A stretch of DNA of 64,000 bases from Emcibacter sp048269205 (GTDB lineage: Bacteria > Pseudomonadota > Alphaproteobacteria > Sphingomonadales > Emcibacteraceae). The stretch spans positions 124,001-188,000 of the forward strand of contig NZ_JBLXJC010000001.1 of NCBI RefSeq assembly GCF_048269205.1, in the 5' to 3' direction. Position numbers and translations under genes: made by a program. Shown here piece after piece: positions 26,293-35,454 of this stretch (its first letter is position 1; each line of letters begins with the position of its first letter). The notes below the pieces were generated by a model, which had not been told where the DNA came from, made no database searches, and was given only the letters and a program-made list of their open reading frames with translations.

Positions 26293-26676
26293 ATGAACAT
26301 TGTTGAAAAATTTGAAAAAGACCAAATCGCGAAACTGACCGAAGGCAAGGAAGTGCCGGAATTTGCTCCGGGCGATACCGTAAAGGTAAACGTGAAAGTG
26401 GTTGAAGGCAACCGCGAGCGTGTCCAGGCCTATGAGGGTGTATGCATTGCCCGTTCCAATCGCGGTCTGAATTCTTCATTTACCGTGCGCAAGATTTCCT
26501 ACGGTGAAGGTGTGGAGCGTGTATTCCCGCTCTATTCTCCCAATGTGGACAGCATCGAGGTTGTTCGCCGTGGTAAGGTACGTCGTGCGAAGCTTTACTA
26601 CCTGCGCGCCCTGCGCGGCAAGAAAGCCCGTATTGCTGAGAAAAAAGACTGGCTTACCAAGAAGCCTGGCGCATAA
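26293..26676 (+). CDS. rplS: 50S ribosomal protein bL19
   Basis: 127-residue ribosomal protein at the 30S-50S interface. 'FAPGDTVKVNVKVVEGNRER', 'AYEGVCIARSNRGLNSSFTV' and 'VERVFPLYSPNVDSIEV' are clear bL19 sequence. The 93-base gap after trmD carries the ribosome site AAAGAGAAGAACA. It is the last gene of the translation block and is followed by a strong terminator. Confidence 0.98.
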   Translation: MNIVEKFEKDQIAKLTEGKEVPEFAPGDTVKVNVKVVEGNRERVQAYEGVCIARSNRGLNSSFTVRKISYGEGVERVFPLYSPNVDSIEVVRRGKVRRAKLYYLRALRGKKARIAEKKDWLTKKPGA

Positions 26677-26724
26677 CCGATCATTTTATAATGATTTCGG
26701 GGCCGCGTCTAAAGAGCCCCAGGA

Positions 26725-26756
26725 AGCGGGGTTCGATTTTCGGACCTCGCTTTTTT
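26725..26756 (+). terminator. Rho-independent terminator after rplS
   Basis: An 11-bp stem AGCGGGGTTCG (26725-26735) / CGGACCTCGCT (26741-26751) with two G-U pairs is followed by TTTTTT. It separates the translation block from the leu genes. Confidence 0.85.
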
Positions 26757-26783
26757 CGTACCTGATTTTATACAATGTCGGCG

Positions 26784-26823
26784 GCCGGTCAGTGGGAACC
26801 GGCGCTCCGGAACGCGCCGGAGC
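26784..26823 (+). promoter_or_regulatory. Two adjacent hairpins in the leuC leader
   Basis: GCCGGT (26784-26789) / ACCGGC (26798-26803) and GCTCCGG (26804-26810) / CCGGAGC (26817-26823) lie back to back just before the leuC ribosome site. A -10-like TATACAAT lies at about 26769-26776. There is no run of Leu codons and no T tract, so this is not a classical attenuator. Confidence 0.45.
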
Positions 26824-26847
26824 CAGAAGCTGAAGAAAGAGTTTAAA

Positions 26848-28245
26848 ATGGCGAAGACACTTTATGACAAAATCTGGGACATCCACCTGGTGGATGAACA
26901 AGAGGATGGTAACTGCCTGGTCTATATTGATCGGCAGATTATTCACGAAGTGACAAGTCCGCAGGCCTTCGAGGGGCTGCGTATGGCCGGTCGCAAGCTG
27001 CGCCGCCCCGAAGCCATGATTGCCGTTCCGGATCACAATGTCCCCACCACTGCCGACCGGGCGACAGCCAAAAATGAAGAACAGTCCGCCATCCAGCTGG
27101 CTGCCCTGGAGAAAAACTGTGCCGAGTTCGGGGTCAATTATATTCCCATGACCGATATCCGTCAGGGTATCGTGCATGTGATCGGTCCGGAACAGGGCTT
27201 TACCCTGCCGGGGACCACTCTGGTCTGCGGCGACAGTCATACCTCCACCCACGGGGCTTTCGGCGCCCTGGCTTTCGGCATCGGTACATCCGAGGTGGAA
27301 CATGTCATGGCTTCCCAGACCCTGATCCTGCGCAAGGCGAAAAACCTGCGTATTGATGTATCGGGCGAACTGGGTGCAGGAGTAACCGCCAAGGACGTTG
27401 CGCTGGCCGTGATCGGCGAAATAGGTACTGCCGGCGGCACGGGCTTTGTGATCGAATTCACCGGTTCTGTGATCGAGGGTCTCAGTATGGAAGGCCGCAT
27501 GACCCTCTGCAACATGGCCATTGAAGCCGGGGCCCGCTCCGGTCTTGTGGCACCTGATGAAAAAACCTTCGACTATGTGAAGGGCCGGACCTATGCCCCC
27601 AAGGGGGGAGCATTCGAGCAGGCTGTCTCTTACTGGAAAACCCTGAAAACCGATGAGGGCGCGGCCTATGACAATGAAGTTTTCCTGAAGGGCGAGGACA
27701 TCGCGCCGCAGGTGACCTGGGGGACAAGTCCGCAGGACGTGTTGCCCATTACCGCTGCAGTGCCTGACCCCGCCGCTCTGGAAGGTGAGCGCAGGGCGGC
27801 AATGGAGCGGGCGCTGGACTATATGGGGCTCGAGCCCGGGACACCGTTGGAAGAGGTCCAGGTGGACAAGGTCTTTATCGGCTCCTGTACCAACAGCCGG
27901 ATTGAGGACCTGCGCGCGGCTGCCGAAATTGCCAAAGGACGCAAGGTTGCCGATCATGTTTCGGCCATGGTGGTGCCGGGCTCCGGTCTGGTCAAACACC
28001 AGGCGGAAGAGGAAGGCCTCGACAAAATCTTTATCGAGGCCGGTTTTGAATGGCGTGAGCCGGGCTGTTCCATGTGTCTTGGCATGAATGCAGACAGGCT
28101 GGAACCCTATGAGCGTTGCGCCTCTACCTCCAACCGGAATTTCGAAGGACGCCAGGGCTATAAAGGCCGGACACATCTTCTGAGCCCGGTCATGGCTGCC
28201 GCCGCCGCGGTTACCGGTCATCTGACAGACGCACGGAAATTGTAA
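26848..28245 (+). CDS. leuC: 3-isopropylmalate dehydratase large subunit
   Basis: [4Fe-4S] aconitase-family subunit that isomerises 2- to 3-isopropylmalate in leucine synthesis, with LeuD. Cluster cysteines are in 'IGSCTNSRIEDL' and 'GCSMCLGMNADRL'; substrate-site motifs 'CGDSHTSTHGAFGALAFGIG' and 'STSNRNFEGRQG' are intact. 465 residues, as in E. coli. Ribosome site GAAGAAAGAG. It begins the leuC-leuD-leuB-asd run. Confidence 0.98.
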   Translation: MAKTLYDKIWDIHLVDEQEDGNCLVYIDRQIIHEVTSPQAFEGLRMAGRKLRRPEAMIAVPDHNVPTTADRATAKNEEQSAIQLAALEKNCAEFGVNYIPMTDIRQGIVHVIGPEQGFTLPGTTLVCGDSHTSTHGAFGALAFGIGTSEVEHVMASQTLILRKAKNLRIDVSGELGAGVTAKDVALAVIGEIGTAGGTGFVIEFTGSVIEGLSMEGRMTLCNMAIEAGARSGLVAPDEKTFDYVKGRTYAPKGGAFEQAVSYWKTLKTDEGAAYDNEVFLKGEDIAPQVTWGTSPQDVLPITAAVPDPAALEGERRAAMERALDYMGLEPGTPLEEVQVDKVFIGSCTNSRIEDLRAAAEIAKGRKVADHVSAMVVPGSGLVKHQAEEEGLDKIFIEAGFEWREPGCSMCLGMNADRLEPYERCASTSNRNFEGRQGYKGRTHLLSPVMAAAAAVTGHLTDARKL

Positions 28246-28258
28246 GGAAGGCAGGACC

Positions 28259-28873
28259 ATGGATAAATTTACGAAAATCAGCAGCGTGGCTGCCCCCCTG
28301 CCGATGATCAATGTGGATACGGACATGATCATCCCCAAGCAGTATCTGAAAACCATCAAGCGCACGGGGCTGGGCAAGTATGCCTTTGCGGAAATGCGCT
28401 ATAACGAGGACGGCAGCGAAAATCCGGATTTTGTGCTCAACAAACCGGCCTACCGCAATGCGCAGATTCTGATCGCCGGGGATAACTTTGGCTGTGGGTC
28501 CAGCCGCGAGCATGCCCCCTGGGCGCTCCTGGATCAGGGCATCCGTGTTGTGATTGCGCCCAGTTTTGCGGATATTTTCTACGGCAACTGTTTCAAGAAT
28601 GGCATTCTGCCCATCAAGCTGCCGCAGGAGATTGTCGACAAGCTGATGGAGGATGCGGAGCGCGGCGCCAATGCCATTGTTACCGTGGACCTTGAGAACC
28701 GGGAAATCACTGGTCCCGACGGCGGCAAGGTGACGTTTGAAGTGGACAGCTTCCGGCAGCATTGTCTGCTCAACGGTCTGGACGATATTGGCCTGACCCT
28801 TGAAAAGTCTGAAAAGATCGACACGTTTGAAGCACAGCAGAAAGCGTCCCAGCCCTGGCTTTACGGGGCCTAG
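28259..28873 (+). CDS. leuD: 3-isopropylmalate dehydratase small subunit
   Basis: Swivel-domain partner of LeuC. Signature 'DNFGCGSSREHAPWALLDQG' and the N-terminal 'INVDTDMIIPKQYLKTI' are present. 204 residues, normal. It starts 13 bases after leuC with AAGGAAGG upstream. Confidence 0.97.
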   Translation: MDKFTKISSVAAPLPMINVDTDMIIPKQYLKTIKRTGLGKYAFAEMRYNEDGSENPDFVLNKPAYRNAQILIAGDNFGCGSSREHAPWALLDQGIRVVIAPSFADIFYGNCFKNGILPIKLPQEIVDKLMEDAERGANAIVTVDLENREITGPDGGKVTFEVDSFRQHCLLNGLDDIGLTLEKSEKIDTFEAQQKASQPWLYGA

Positions 28874-28900
28874 GCGGACACAGCAGAAAGTACAGGCATT

Positions 28901-29998
28901 ATGAGCAAAACCCATTCCCTTCTTATCCTGCCCGGCGACGGTATCGGACCGGAAATCATGGAACAGGCCCGCAGGGTGATTGACTGGCTGGCCGCCAATC
29001 GCGGTCTGAAGTTTGACATCGCCGAGGACCTGGTTGGTGGTTGCGCCTATGATGCCTACGGTGTGCCGCTGGCTGACGAGACGCTGGCAAAGGCCCGGCA
29101 GGTGGATGCCGTGCTTTTGGGCGCCGTTGGTGGTCCCAAGTGGGCGGACACGGATTATGACAAGCGTCCGGAAGCAGGCCTACTGCGTTTGCGCAAGGAA
29201 CTGGATCTTTTTGCCAATTTGCGCCCGGCGCTCTGCTTCGAGCCGCTGGTGGATGCCTCCAGCCTGAAGCCGGAACTGGTCAGCGGTCTCGACATCATGA
29301 TCGTTCGCGAACTTGTGGGCGGGGTCTATTTCGGCGAACCGCGCGGTATTGAAGACCTGCCGAACGGGGAACGCCGGGGTGTCAACACCCAGGTCTATAC
29401 CACCAGTGAAATCCGTCGCATTGCCCATGTGGCCTTTGATCTGGCCCGCAAACGGCGTGGCAAGGTAACCAGCACGGAAAAATGCAACGTGATGGAAAGC
29501 GGCCTGTTGTGGCGCGAAGAAGTGGAAGTGGTTTCCAAAGATTACCCGGAAGTGGAGCTGGAACATATGCTGGCCGACAACTGCGGCATGCAGCTGGTGC
29601 GTCAGCCAAAGCAGTTTGATGTGATTGTTACCGATAACCTGTTTGGCGACATGCTCAGTGATGTGGCGGCCATGCTGACCGGTTCGCTCGGCATGCTGCC
29701 TTCTGCCTCCCTTGGCGTGAAAGGCGGCGGGGCCATGTATGAACCGGTGCACGGTTCCGCCCCGGATATTGCCGGACAGGGTGTGGCCAATCCCATCGCC
29801 ACCATCCTCAGCCTGGCCATGGCGCTGCGCTATACCTTTGATCTCGGCGCGGAAGCGGATCTCGTTGAAAAGGCCGTCGGCGGCGTGCTGGAAGGCGGCA
29901 TTCGTACGGCCGATATCATGCAGCCGGGCAAGGCCAAGGTCTCTACATCTGTGATGGGAGACAGCATTCTGCGCGAAATGGAAAAACTGAACGGCTGA
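28901..29998 (+). CDS. leuB: 3-isopropylmalate dehydrogenase
   Basis: NAD-dependent oxidative decarboxylase giving 4-methyl-2-oxopentanoate in leucine synthesis. 'LPGDGIGPEIMEQA', 'LLRLRKELDLFANLRPA', 'IVRELVGGVYFGEPRG' and the metal/NAD region 'VTDNLFGDMLSDVAAMLTGS' with 'EPVHGSAPDIAGQGVANP' are all conserved. 365 residues. It follows leuD by 27 bases in the same transcription unit. leuA is not in the window. Confidence 0.98.
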   Translation: MSKTHSLLILPGDGIGPEIMEQARRVIDWLAANRGLKFDIAEDLVGGCAYDAYGVPLADETLAKARQVDAVLLGAVGGPKWADTDYDKRPEAGLLRLRKELDLFANLRPALCFEPLVDASSLKPELVSGLDIMIVRELVGGVYFGEPRGIEDLPNGERRGVNTQVYTTSEIRRIAHVAFDLARKRRGKVTSTEKCNVMESGLLWREEVEVVSKDYPEVELEHMLADNCGMQLVRQPKQFDVIVTDNLFGDMLSDVAAMLTGSLGMLPSASLGVKGGGAMYEPVHGSAPDIAGQGVANPIATILSLAMALRYTFDLGAEADLVEKAVGGVLEGGIRTADIMQPGKAKVSTSVMGDSILREMEKLNG

Positions 29999-30043
29999 AG
30001 GGCCGCCGAAAAAAGAATTTATTAAACTCAGGAGAAAGTAACA

Positions 30044-31063
30044 ATGTCCTATAAAGTCGCTGTCGTAGGTGCGACAGGAAATGTCGGCCGGGAGATGCTC
30101 AATATATTGCACGAGCGCCAGTTCCCGATTTCCGAATTGGTCCCGCTGGCGTCACGCCGGTCCATTGGCCAGGAAGTGACATTCGGGGACAAGACCATTA
30201 AGACCAAATGTCTCGATGATTATGATTTCTCCGACACGGATATCGCCCTGATGTCCGCCGGAGGAAGCGTGTCAAAGGCCTTTGGCGAGAAAATCGGCAA
30301 GCAGGGCTGTGTGGTGATTGACAACAGTTCCCATTTCCGCATGGACCCGGACGTGCCGTTGGTGGTGCCGGAAGTGAATGCCGATGCCATTGCCGGCTAT
30401 AAAAAGAAAAATATCATTGCCAACCCCAACTGTTCCACAGCCCAGTTGATGGTGGCCCTGAAGCCTTTGCACGACCGTGCGAAAATCAAGCGGGTGGTGG
30501 TCTCTACCTATCAGTCTGTTTCCGGCAGCGGCAAGGCGGCCATGGATGAACTGTGGTCCCAGACCCGGGCGATTTTTGTCAATGACCCCATTGAGCCGGA
30601 AGTTTATCCCAAGCAGATCGCCTTCAATGTGATTCCCCATATCGACGTGTTCATGGACAATGGTGACACCAAGGAAGAATGGAAAATGGTTGTCGAAACC
30701 ATGAAAATCCTCGACCCGGATATCAAACTCACAGCCACCTGTGTGCGGGTGCCCGTGTTCCTCGGTCACAGCGAGGCCGTGAATATTGAATTTGAGAAGC
30801 CGCTGAGTGCCGACGACGCCCGTGAGCTGCTGCGCACGGCGCCTGGCCTGATGGTGGTCGACAAGCGGGAAGACGGTGGCTATATCACCCCGATCGAGGC
30901 CGCCGGTGAATTCGCCACCTATGTGAGCCGTATTCGCGAAGACGAGACTCAGCCCAATACGCTGAATCTCTGGTGCGTTGCCGATAATCTGCTGAAAGGT
31001 GCGGCCCTCAATGCGGTGCAGATTGCGGAAAGCCTCTGCAACAACCATCTGAAAAAAGCATAA
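30044..31063 (+). CDS. asd: Aspartate-semialdehyde dehydrogenase
   Basis: NADPH-dependent enzyme reducing aspartyl phosphate to aspartate semialdehyde, the branch point to lysine/DAP, threonine and methionine. 'VVGATGNVGREMLNIL' is the NADP site, 'IIANPNCSTAQLMVAL' carries the catalytic Cys, and 'CVRVPVFLGHSEAV' the active-site His. 339 residues. The ribosome site CAGGAGAAAG precedes the ATG. It follows leuB by 45 bases and closes the run with a terminator. Functionally it feeds the DAP path that dapF completes elsewhere in the window. Confidence 0.98.
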   Translation: MSYKVAVVGATGNVGREMLNILHERQFPISELVPLASRRSIGQEVTFGDKTIKTKCLDDYDFSDTDIALMSAGGSVSKAFGEKIGKQGCVVIDNSSHFRMDPDVPLVVPEVNADAIAGYKKKNIIANPNCSTAQLMVALKPLHDRAKIKRVVVSTYQSVSGSGKAAMDELWSQTRAIFVNDPIEPEVYPKQIAFNVIPHIDVFMDNGDTKEEWKMVVETMKILDPDIKLTATCVRVPVFLGHSEAVNIEFEKPLSADDARELLRTAPGLMVVDKREDGGYITPIEAAGEFATYVSRIREDETQPNTLNLWCVADNLLKGAALNAVQIAESLCNNHLKKA

Positions 31064-31104
31064 TGTAGGGCAATATATCGCTTTTTCAAAATTTTATGCT
31101 GAAC

Positions 31105-31138
31105 AGGGACGGGTGAAGTTTCACTCGTCCCTTTTTTT
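31105..31138 (+). terminator. Rho-independent terminator after asd
   Basis: A stem AGGGACGGGTGAA / TTCACTCGTCCCT is followed by TTTTTTT. Confidence 0.9.
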
Positions 31139-31218
31139 ATACAATCTGTCGTTTTGGGGTTCGCCAGAACAGCACAGCCTGCTAGGGTCGGTCGGTTCTA
31201 AACAAGGGGACGAACAAG

Positions 31219-33039
31219 ATGATAAAAACCAATTACCTACGGAAAAGCCTGTTTATCGGCGTGATCGGGTCTGTGATGACTGCCGCATCCGCCTTCGCCA
31301 TGGAGAAAGCGCCGGAAAATATCGACGATTTCTTCGCGGCCTATTTTGACGAAGCCATCATGGAAACGCCGGAAGGCCTGACCTATACCCGCTATATGGA
31401 GACCCAGGGCAAAGAATGGCGTCATGACAAGCTGGACGACGTGTCCCAGGCTCATCGGGACAAGATGTTCAATATGGAGATGGAGAATTTTGAACATCTC
31501 AAGTCCTATGACGAAAGCAAGCTCAGTGACAGCCAGAAACTGTCCAAGGAGTTGCTGACCTGGGACATGCAGCGGACCAAACGTCTGCACAAATATGACA
31601 ACTACGGTTATGTCCAGGCCCAGAATGGCGGCCCGCTGATTGATTTTCCCAATTTCCTGAGCAATTTCCATGCGGTGAACAGCACGGCAGATGCAGAGGA
31701 CTATATTGCCCGGCTTAAAGCCACCGGCCACCAGTTTGATCAGTATCTGGACCGGATCAAGGCCCAGGCAAAGAAGGGCATTATCCTGCCCAGGGTTCTG
31801 ATGGAAAAGGTTATTGAGACCGGGAAGGCCTATACCGCTAAAAAGCCGGAGGAAGACCTGCTCTATGTCACTTTTGCCGGCAAGCTTGACGGCGTAGAGG
31901 GACTGCGTGACGAGGACAAGGCATCACTGCTGGCCCGCGCCAAAGCCGCTATTACGGATTCGGTTTACCCCGCCTTCAAAAAAATGACCGCCTATCATGA
32001 AGAACTGATCAAGAAGGCGACCAATGATGCGGGGGTCTGGAAATTCCCGGACGGCGACAATTATTACAAGGCTATGGTCGCCAGCATGACCACCACCGAC
32101 ATGACCCCGGAACAGATCCACAATATCGGTCTTTCCGAAGTGGCTCGTATCCAGGGTGAAATACTGGGTATCCTGAAAGGCGAGGGGTACGATACTTCCA
32201 AAGGCTTTGAAGCCCTGATCCAGGAACTGGCCGAGGACGAGCGCTTTTATTATTCTGACGATGATGCGGGCCGGGCCCAGATCCTGGCGGATTACCGCAA
32301 GATCATCACCGAGGTGAACCAGCGTGTCCAGGACGTCTTTAATGTAAAGCCGAAAATGGGTGTGGAAGTCCGCCGGGTGCCGGAATTCAGTGAAAAATCA
32401 GCCCCCGGGGCCTATTACACCGATCCGGCACTGGATGGCTCCCGCCCCGGTATTTTCTGGGCCAACCTGTATGACATCAAGGCAACGCCAAAGTACGGCA
32501 TGCGTACCCTGGCTTACCACGAGGCGGTGCCCGGCCATCACTTCCAGATCGCCATTGCCCAGGAATTGAAGGACGTGCCTCTGTTCCGCAAATATATGTT
32601 CTTTACCGCCTATGTGGAGGGCTGGGCCCTTTATTCTGAACGGGTGGCCAAGGAGCTTGGCCTGCAGGAAGATCCCTACAGCGACATCGGCCGTCTGCAG
32701 GCGGAGCTGTTCCGCGCTGTGCGTCTGGTGGTGGATACCGGCATGCATTACAAGCGCTGGACCCGGGAACAGGCCATCGACTATATGTATAAAAACACTG
32801 GTCAGGCCATGTCCGATGTGGTGTCTGAAATCGAACGCTATATGGTCTGGCCCGGTCAGGCCCTGGCGTACAAAGTCGGCATGCTGAAGATTCTGGAGCT
32901 TCGCGAAAAGGCGAAGAAGGAACTGGGCGGCAAGTTTGACATCGGCACGTTCCATGATGTTGTGCTGACCAGCGGCGCGTTGCCGCTATCCGTTCTGGAA
33001 AAGCTGGTTGACGACTATATCGCAGAAAACAAAGGCTGA
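31219..33039 (+). CDS. Exported DUF885-family metallopeptidase-like protein
   Basis: 606 residues with a signal peptide ('SLFIGVIGSVMTAASAFA'). The DUF885 zinc motif HEAVPGHH is at residues 434-441, with a further conserved region 'AYVEGWALYSERVAKELG' and 'TRVxRLVVDTG'-type sequence ('FRAVRLVVDTGMHYKRWT') supplying the third ligand and active-site residues. DUF885 proteins are distant gluzincin-like peptidases; the substrate is not known, and peptide scavenging in the periplasm is inferred. First of two adjacent rightward peptidase genes, with its own terminator. The ribosome site is weak (AAGGGGACGAACAAG). Confidence 0.9.
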   Translation: MIKTNYLRKSLFIGVIGSVMTAASAFAMEKAPENIDDFFAAYFDEAIMETPEGLTYTRYMETQGKEWRHDKLDDVSQAHRDKMFNMEMENFEHLKSYDESKLSDSQKLSKELLTWDMQRTKRLHKYDNYGYVQAQNGGPLIDFPNFLSNFHAVNSTADAEDYIARLKATGHQFDQYLDRIKAQAKKGIILPRVLMEKVIETGKAYTAKKPEEDLLYVTFAGKLDGVEGLRDEDKASLLARAKAAITDSVYPAFKKMTAYHEELIKKATNDAGVWKFPDGDNYYKAMVASMTTTDMTPEQIHNIGLSEVARIQGEILGILKGEGYDTSKGFEALIQELAEDERFYYSDDDAGRAQILADYRKIITEVNQRVQDVFNVKPKMGVEVRRVPEFSEKSAPGAYYTDPALDGSRPGIFWANLYDIKATPKYGMRTLAYHEAVPGHHFQIAIAQELKDVPLFRKYMFFTAYVEGWALYSERVAKELGLQEDPYSDIGRLQAELFRAVRLVVDTGMHYKRWTREQAIDYMYKNTGQAMSDVVSEIERYMVWPGQALAYKVGMLKILELREKAKKELGGKFDIGTFHDVVLTSGALPLSVLEKLVDDYIAENKG

Positions 33040-33054
33040 AAAAGCTGAAGGAAG

Positions 33055-33080
33055 CGGGCGCTCTTGGGCGCCCGTTTTTT
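33055..33080 (+). terminator. Rho-independent terminator
   Basis: CGGGCGC (33055-33061) / GCGCCCG (33068-33074) followed by TTTTTT, 16 bases after the DUF885 gene. Confidence 0.85.
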
Positions 33081-33106
33081 CTTATGGAGGATAAAAGGAG
33101 CAAAAA

Positions 33107-34909
33107 ATGAAAAAGATTTTACTGACCGGCACAACGGCGCTGACCCTGGTACTTGGCGCCTGTTCTCCCGCGAATGAGGGCGTAAAAACCGAACAGGTTT
33201 CCGCCAACGATGCCAAGGCATTTGTTGCCATGGTGGAAAAGGAATATGAGGAATTTTATCCCTTCGTCTCCAGGGTTTACTGGGTTCAGGCCAATTTCGT
33301 GACCCAGGATACAAATGCACTGGTGGCCAAGGTTGGCGCGGATGTGACGGCGATGGCGGTAAAATTCGCCAATGAAGCCAAGAAATTCAATGACATTGAG
33401 GTGGATGCCGATACCCGCCGCAAGCTGGAAATCCTGAAACTGGGCATCACCCTGCCAGCGCCGGTCAATGAGGCGGAAAATAAGGAACTGGCCCAGCTGA
33501 CATCGGATCTGGATGCCATGTATGCCACCGGCAAACACCCGGACGGGCGCAACGACCGGCAACTGATCCAGGCCATGGCGGAAAGCCGTGACCCGGCTGA
33601 ACTACTGGATACCTGGACCGGTTGGCGCACTGTTTCCCCGCCCATGAAAGAGAAATACGCCCGTATGGTGGAGATCGCCAATAAGGGCGCCAAGGAGCTC
33701 GGCTACAAGGATGTGGGCGCCATGTGGCGCGCCGGGTATGACATGCCGGCGGATGACTTCCGGGCCGAAGCCGACCGCTTGTGGGAACAGGTCAAGCCTC
33801 TGTATAATTCCCTCCATTGCCATGTGCGGGCCAAGCTGGGTGAAAAATACGGCGAGGAGATCGTGCCCCAGGACGAACCGATCCCGGCTCATCTGCTTGG
33901 TAACATGTGGGCCCAGCAGTGGGGCAATATCTATGACATCGTTTCCCCGGGCGAGAGCAGTGTGGGTTACGACCTGACCGCCCGCCTCAAGACCAAGGGC
34001 TATGATGAACTCAAGATGGTCAAGACCGGCGAGAATTTCTTCTCTTCCCTTGGTTTTGATCCCCTGCCGGATACTTTCTGGGAACGTTCCCTGATCACTA
34101 AACCCCGGGACCGGGATGTGCAGTGCCATGCCAGCGCCTGGGACATTGACGGCAAGGATGATATCCGCATCAAGATGTGCACCCAGATCAACGCCGACGA
34201 TTTCGAGACGGTGCACCATGAACTGGGTCACAACTACTACCAGCGCGCATACAAGAACCAGAGCATATTGTATCAGGGGGGCGCCAATGACGGCTTCCAC
34301 GAGGCCATTGGCGATACCATCGCCCTCAGCATCACACCGGCTTACCTGAAACAGATCGGCCTGATTGACAAGGAGCCTTCCGCCGAGGGGGATATCGGCC
34401 TGTTGATGCGCCGGGCCCTGGACAAGGTGGCCTTCCTGCCCTTTGGCCTCATGGTTGACCAGTGGCGCTGGAAAGTATTCAACGGCGAACTGACCCCGGA
34501 TACCTATAACAGTGGCTGGTGGGACCTGCGCGAGAAATACCAGGGTGTTAAAGCGCCGGTGGAACGTCCGGCAGACGCTTTCGATCCGGGCGCCAAATAC
34601 CATATTCCGGGCAACACCCCCTACATGCGTTATTTCCTCGCCCATATCCTGCAGTTCCAGTTCCATAAAGCCGCCTGTGAAATGGCAGGTTTCAAGGGAC
34701 CGCTGCATCGCTGCACCATTTATAATAACAAGGAAGTGGGCGAGAAATTCAACGCCATGCTGGAAATGGGCCAGAGCAAGCCCTGGCCTGATGCGCTGGA
34801 AGCTTTCATCGGCACCCGCCAGATGGACGGCAGCGCCGTTCTGGAATATTTCGCCCCGCTTCAGGCGTGGCTCGATAAACAGAATGAAGGCCGCAACTGC
34901 GGCTGGTAA
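33107..34909 (+). CDS. M2-family peptidyl-dipeptidase (ACE-like) lipoprotein
   Basis: 600-residue bacterial relative of angiotensin-converting enzyme, which releases dipeptides from peptide C-termini. A lipoprotein signal with lipobox 'LGAC' (Cys near residue 19) anchors it. The zinc site HELGH is at residues 371-375 in 'VHHELGHNYYQRAY', and the downstream Glu ligand is in 'GFHEAIGDTIALS'. 'VDQWRWKVFNGE' and 'KYHIPGNTPYMRYFLAHILQ' are also typical of M2. The ribosome site AAAAGGAGC precedes the ATG. It lies between two terminators, so it is its own unit. Confidence 0.94.
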   Translation: MKKILLTGTTALTLVLGACSPANEGVKTEQVSANDAKAFVAMVEKEYEEFYPFVSRVYWVQANFVTQDTNALVAKVGADVTAMAVKFANEAKKFNDIEVDADTRRKLEILKLGITLPAPVNEAENKELAQLTSDLDAMYATGKHPDGRNDRQLIQAMAESRDPAELLDTWTGWRTVSPPMKEKYARMVEIANKGAKELGYKDVGAMWRAGYDMPADDFRAEADRLWEQVKPLYNSLHCHVRAKLGEKYGEEIVPQDEPIPAHLLGNMWAQQWGNIYDIVSPGESSVGYDLTARLKTKGYDELKMVKTGENFFSSLGFDPLPDTFWERSLITKPRDRDVQCHASAWDIDGKDDIRIKMCTQINADDFETVHHELGHNYYQRAYKNQSILYQGGANDGFHEAIGDTIALSITPAYLKQIGLIDKEPSAEGDIGLLMRRALDKVAFLPFGLMVDQWRWKVFNGELTPDTYNSGWWDLREKYQGVKAPVERPADAFDPGAKYHIPGNTPYMRYFLAHILQFQFHKAACEMAGFKGPLHRCTIYNNKEVGEKFNAMLEMGQSKPWPDALEAFIGTRQMDGSAVLEYFAPLQAWLDKQNEGRNCGW

Positions 34910-34933
34910 GTCTGATCACAGGAAGATTTCAGG

Positions 34934-34958
34934 AGCAGGCCTTCGGGCCTGCTTTTTT
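34934..34958 (+). terminator. Rho-independent terminator after the M2 peptidase gene
   Basis: AGCAGGCC-TTCG-GGCCTGCT with TTTTTT tail. Its T tract overlaps the stop codon of the convergent GFA gene. Confidence 0.9.
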
Positions 34959-35394
34959 ATTGGGAAGAATTGATCGTCACTTTGCCGATCCAGTTTTTCT
35001 TGCGGCGCTCCAGCCGGTCGCCGCTGCCTTCGCCGTCAAAGTCATGCAGGCCCTGGGGTTCCGCCAGGCGAGCGGCGTCATCAAGGGTATTGCCGTTGAG
35101 AACGCCGTAAAGCCGGCCTTCCGTTTCACACAGGACGAAGGGCGGCACCCCGCAGGTGGCGCAAAAGACGAAATCAGCGGTCTTCTGGCCGAAACGATAG
35201 CGGCCGACCCGTGTTTCATCCTGATAGCGAATATGCAATTCGCCCGCCGGATCGGCCAGATGCCGGGCTGGTAGTTTGCGGCAATAGCTACAGCCACACC
35301 GGCGCGGGGTCAATTCCGCGACATCATGTGACGTCACAAAGTCATAGTCGATATTGCCGCAATGGCAGCGGCCGTGATGTGTATGAAGGGTCAT
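34957..35394 (-). CDS. GFA/CENP-V-type zinc-binding protein
   Basis: 145 residues of the glutathione-dependent formaldehyde-activating (Gfa)/CENP-V fold. Zinc cysteines are present: 'GRCHCGNIDYDF', 'RRCGCSYCRK', 'VFCATCGVPPFV'. The family is mostly uncharacterised; several members do not act on glutathione adducts, so no reaction is assigned. Monocistronic, converging on the M2 peptidase gene and tail-to-head with the M28 peptidase on the same strand. Confidence 0.88.
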   Translation of the reverse strand: MTLHTHHGRCHCGNIDYDFVTSHDVAELTPRRCGCSYCRKLPARHLADPAGELHIRYQDETRVGRYRFGQKTADFVFCATCGVPPFVLCETEGRLYGVLNGNTLDDAARLAEPQGLHDFDGEGSGDRLERRKKNWIGKVTINSSQ

Positions 35395-35418
35395 CTCTTA
35401 TGTCACCTGTAGCCAGGG

Positions 35419-35443
35419 AAAAAGAAAGCCCCGAAGGGCTTTC
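35419..35443 (-). terminator. Rho-independent terminator after the M28 peptidase gene
   Basis: Read leftward: GAAAGCCC-TTCG-GGGCTTTC followed by TTTTT, 12 bases past the stop. Confidence 0.85.
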
Positions 35444-35454
35444 CAAGCTAATAG

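Noticed and set aside
26784..26823. Leucine attenuator upstream of leuC
   Set aside because: There is no leader peptide with consecutive Leu codons and no T tract after the stems.
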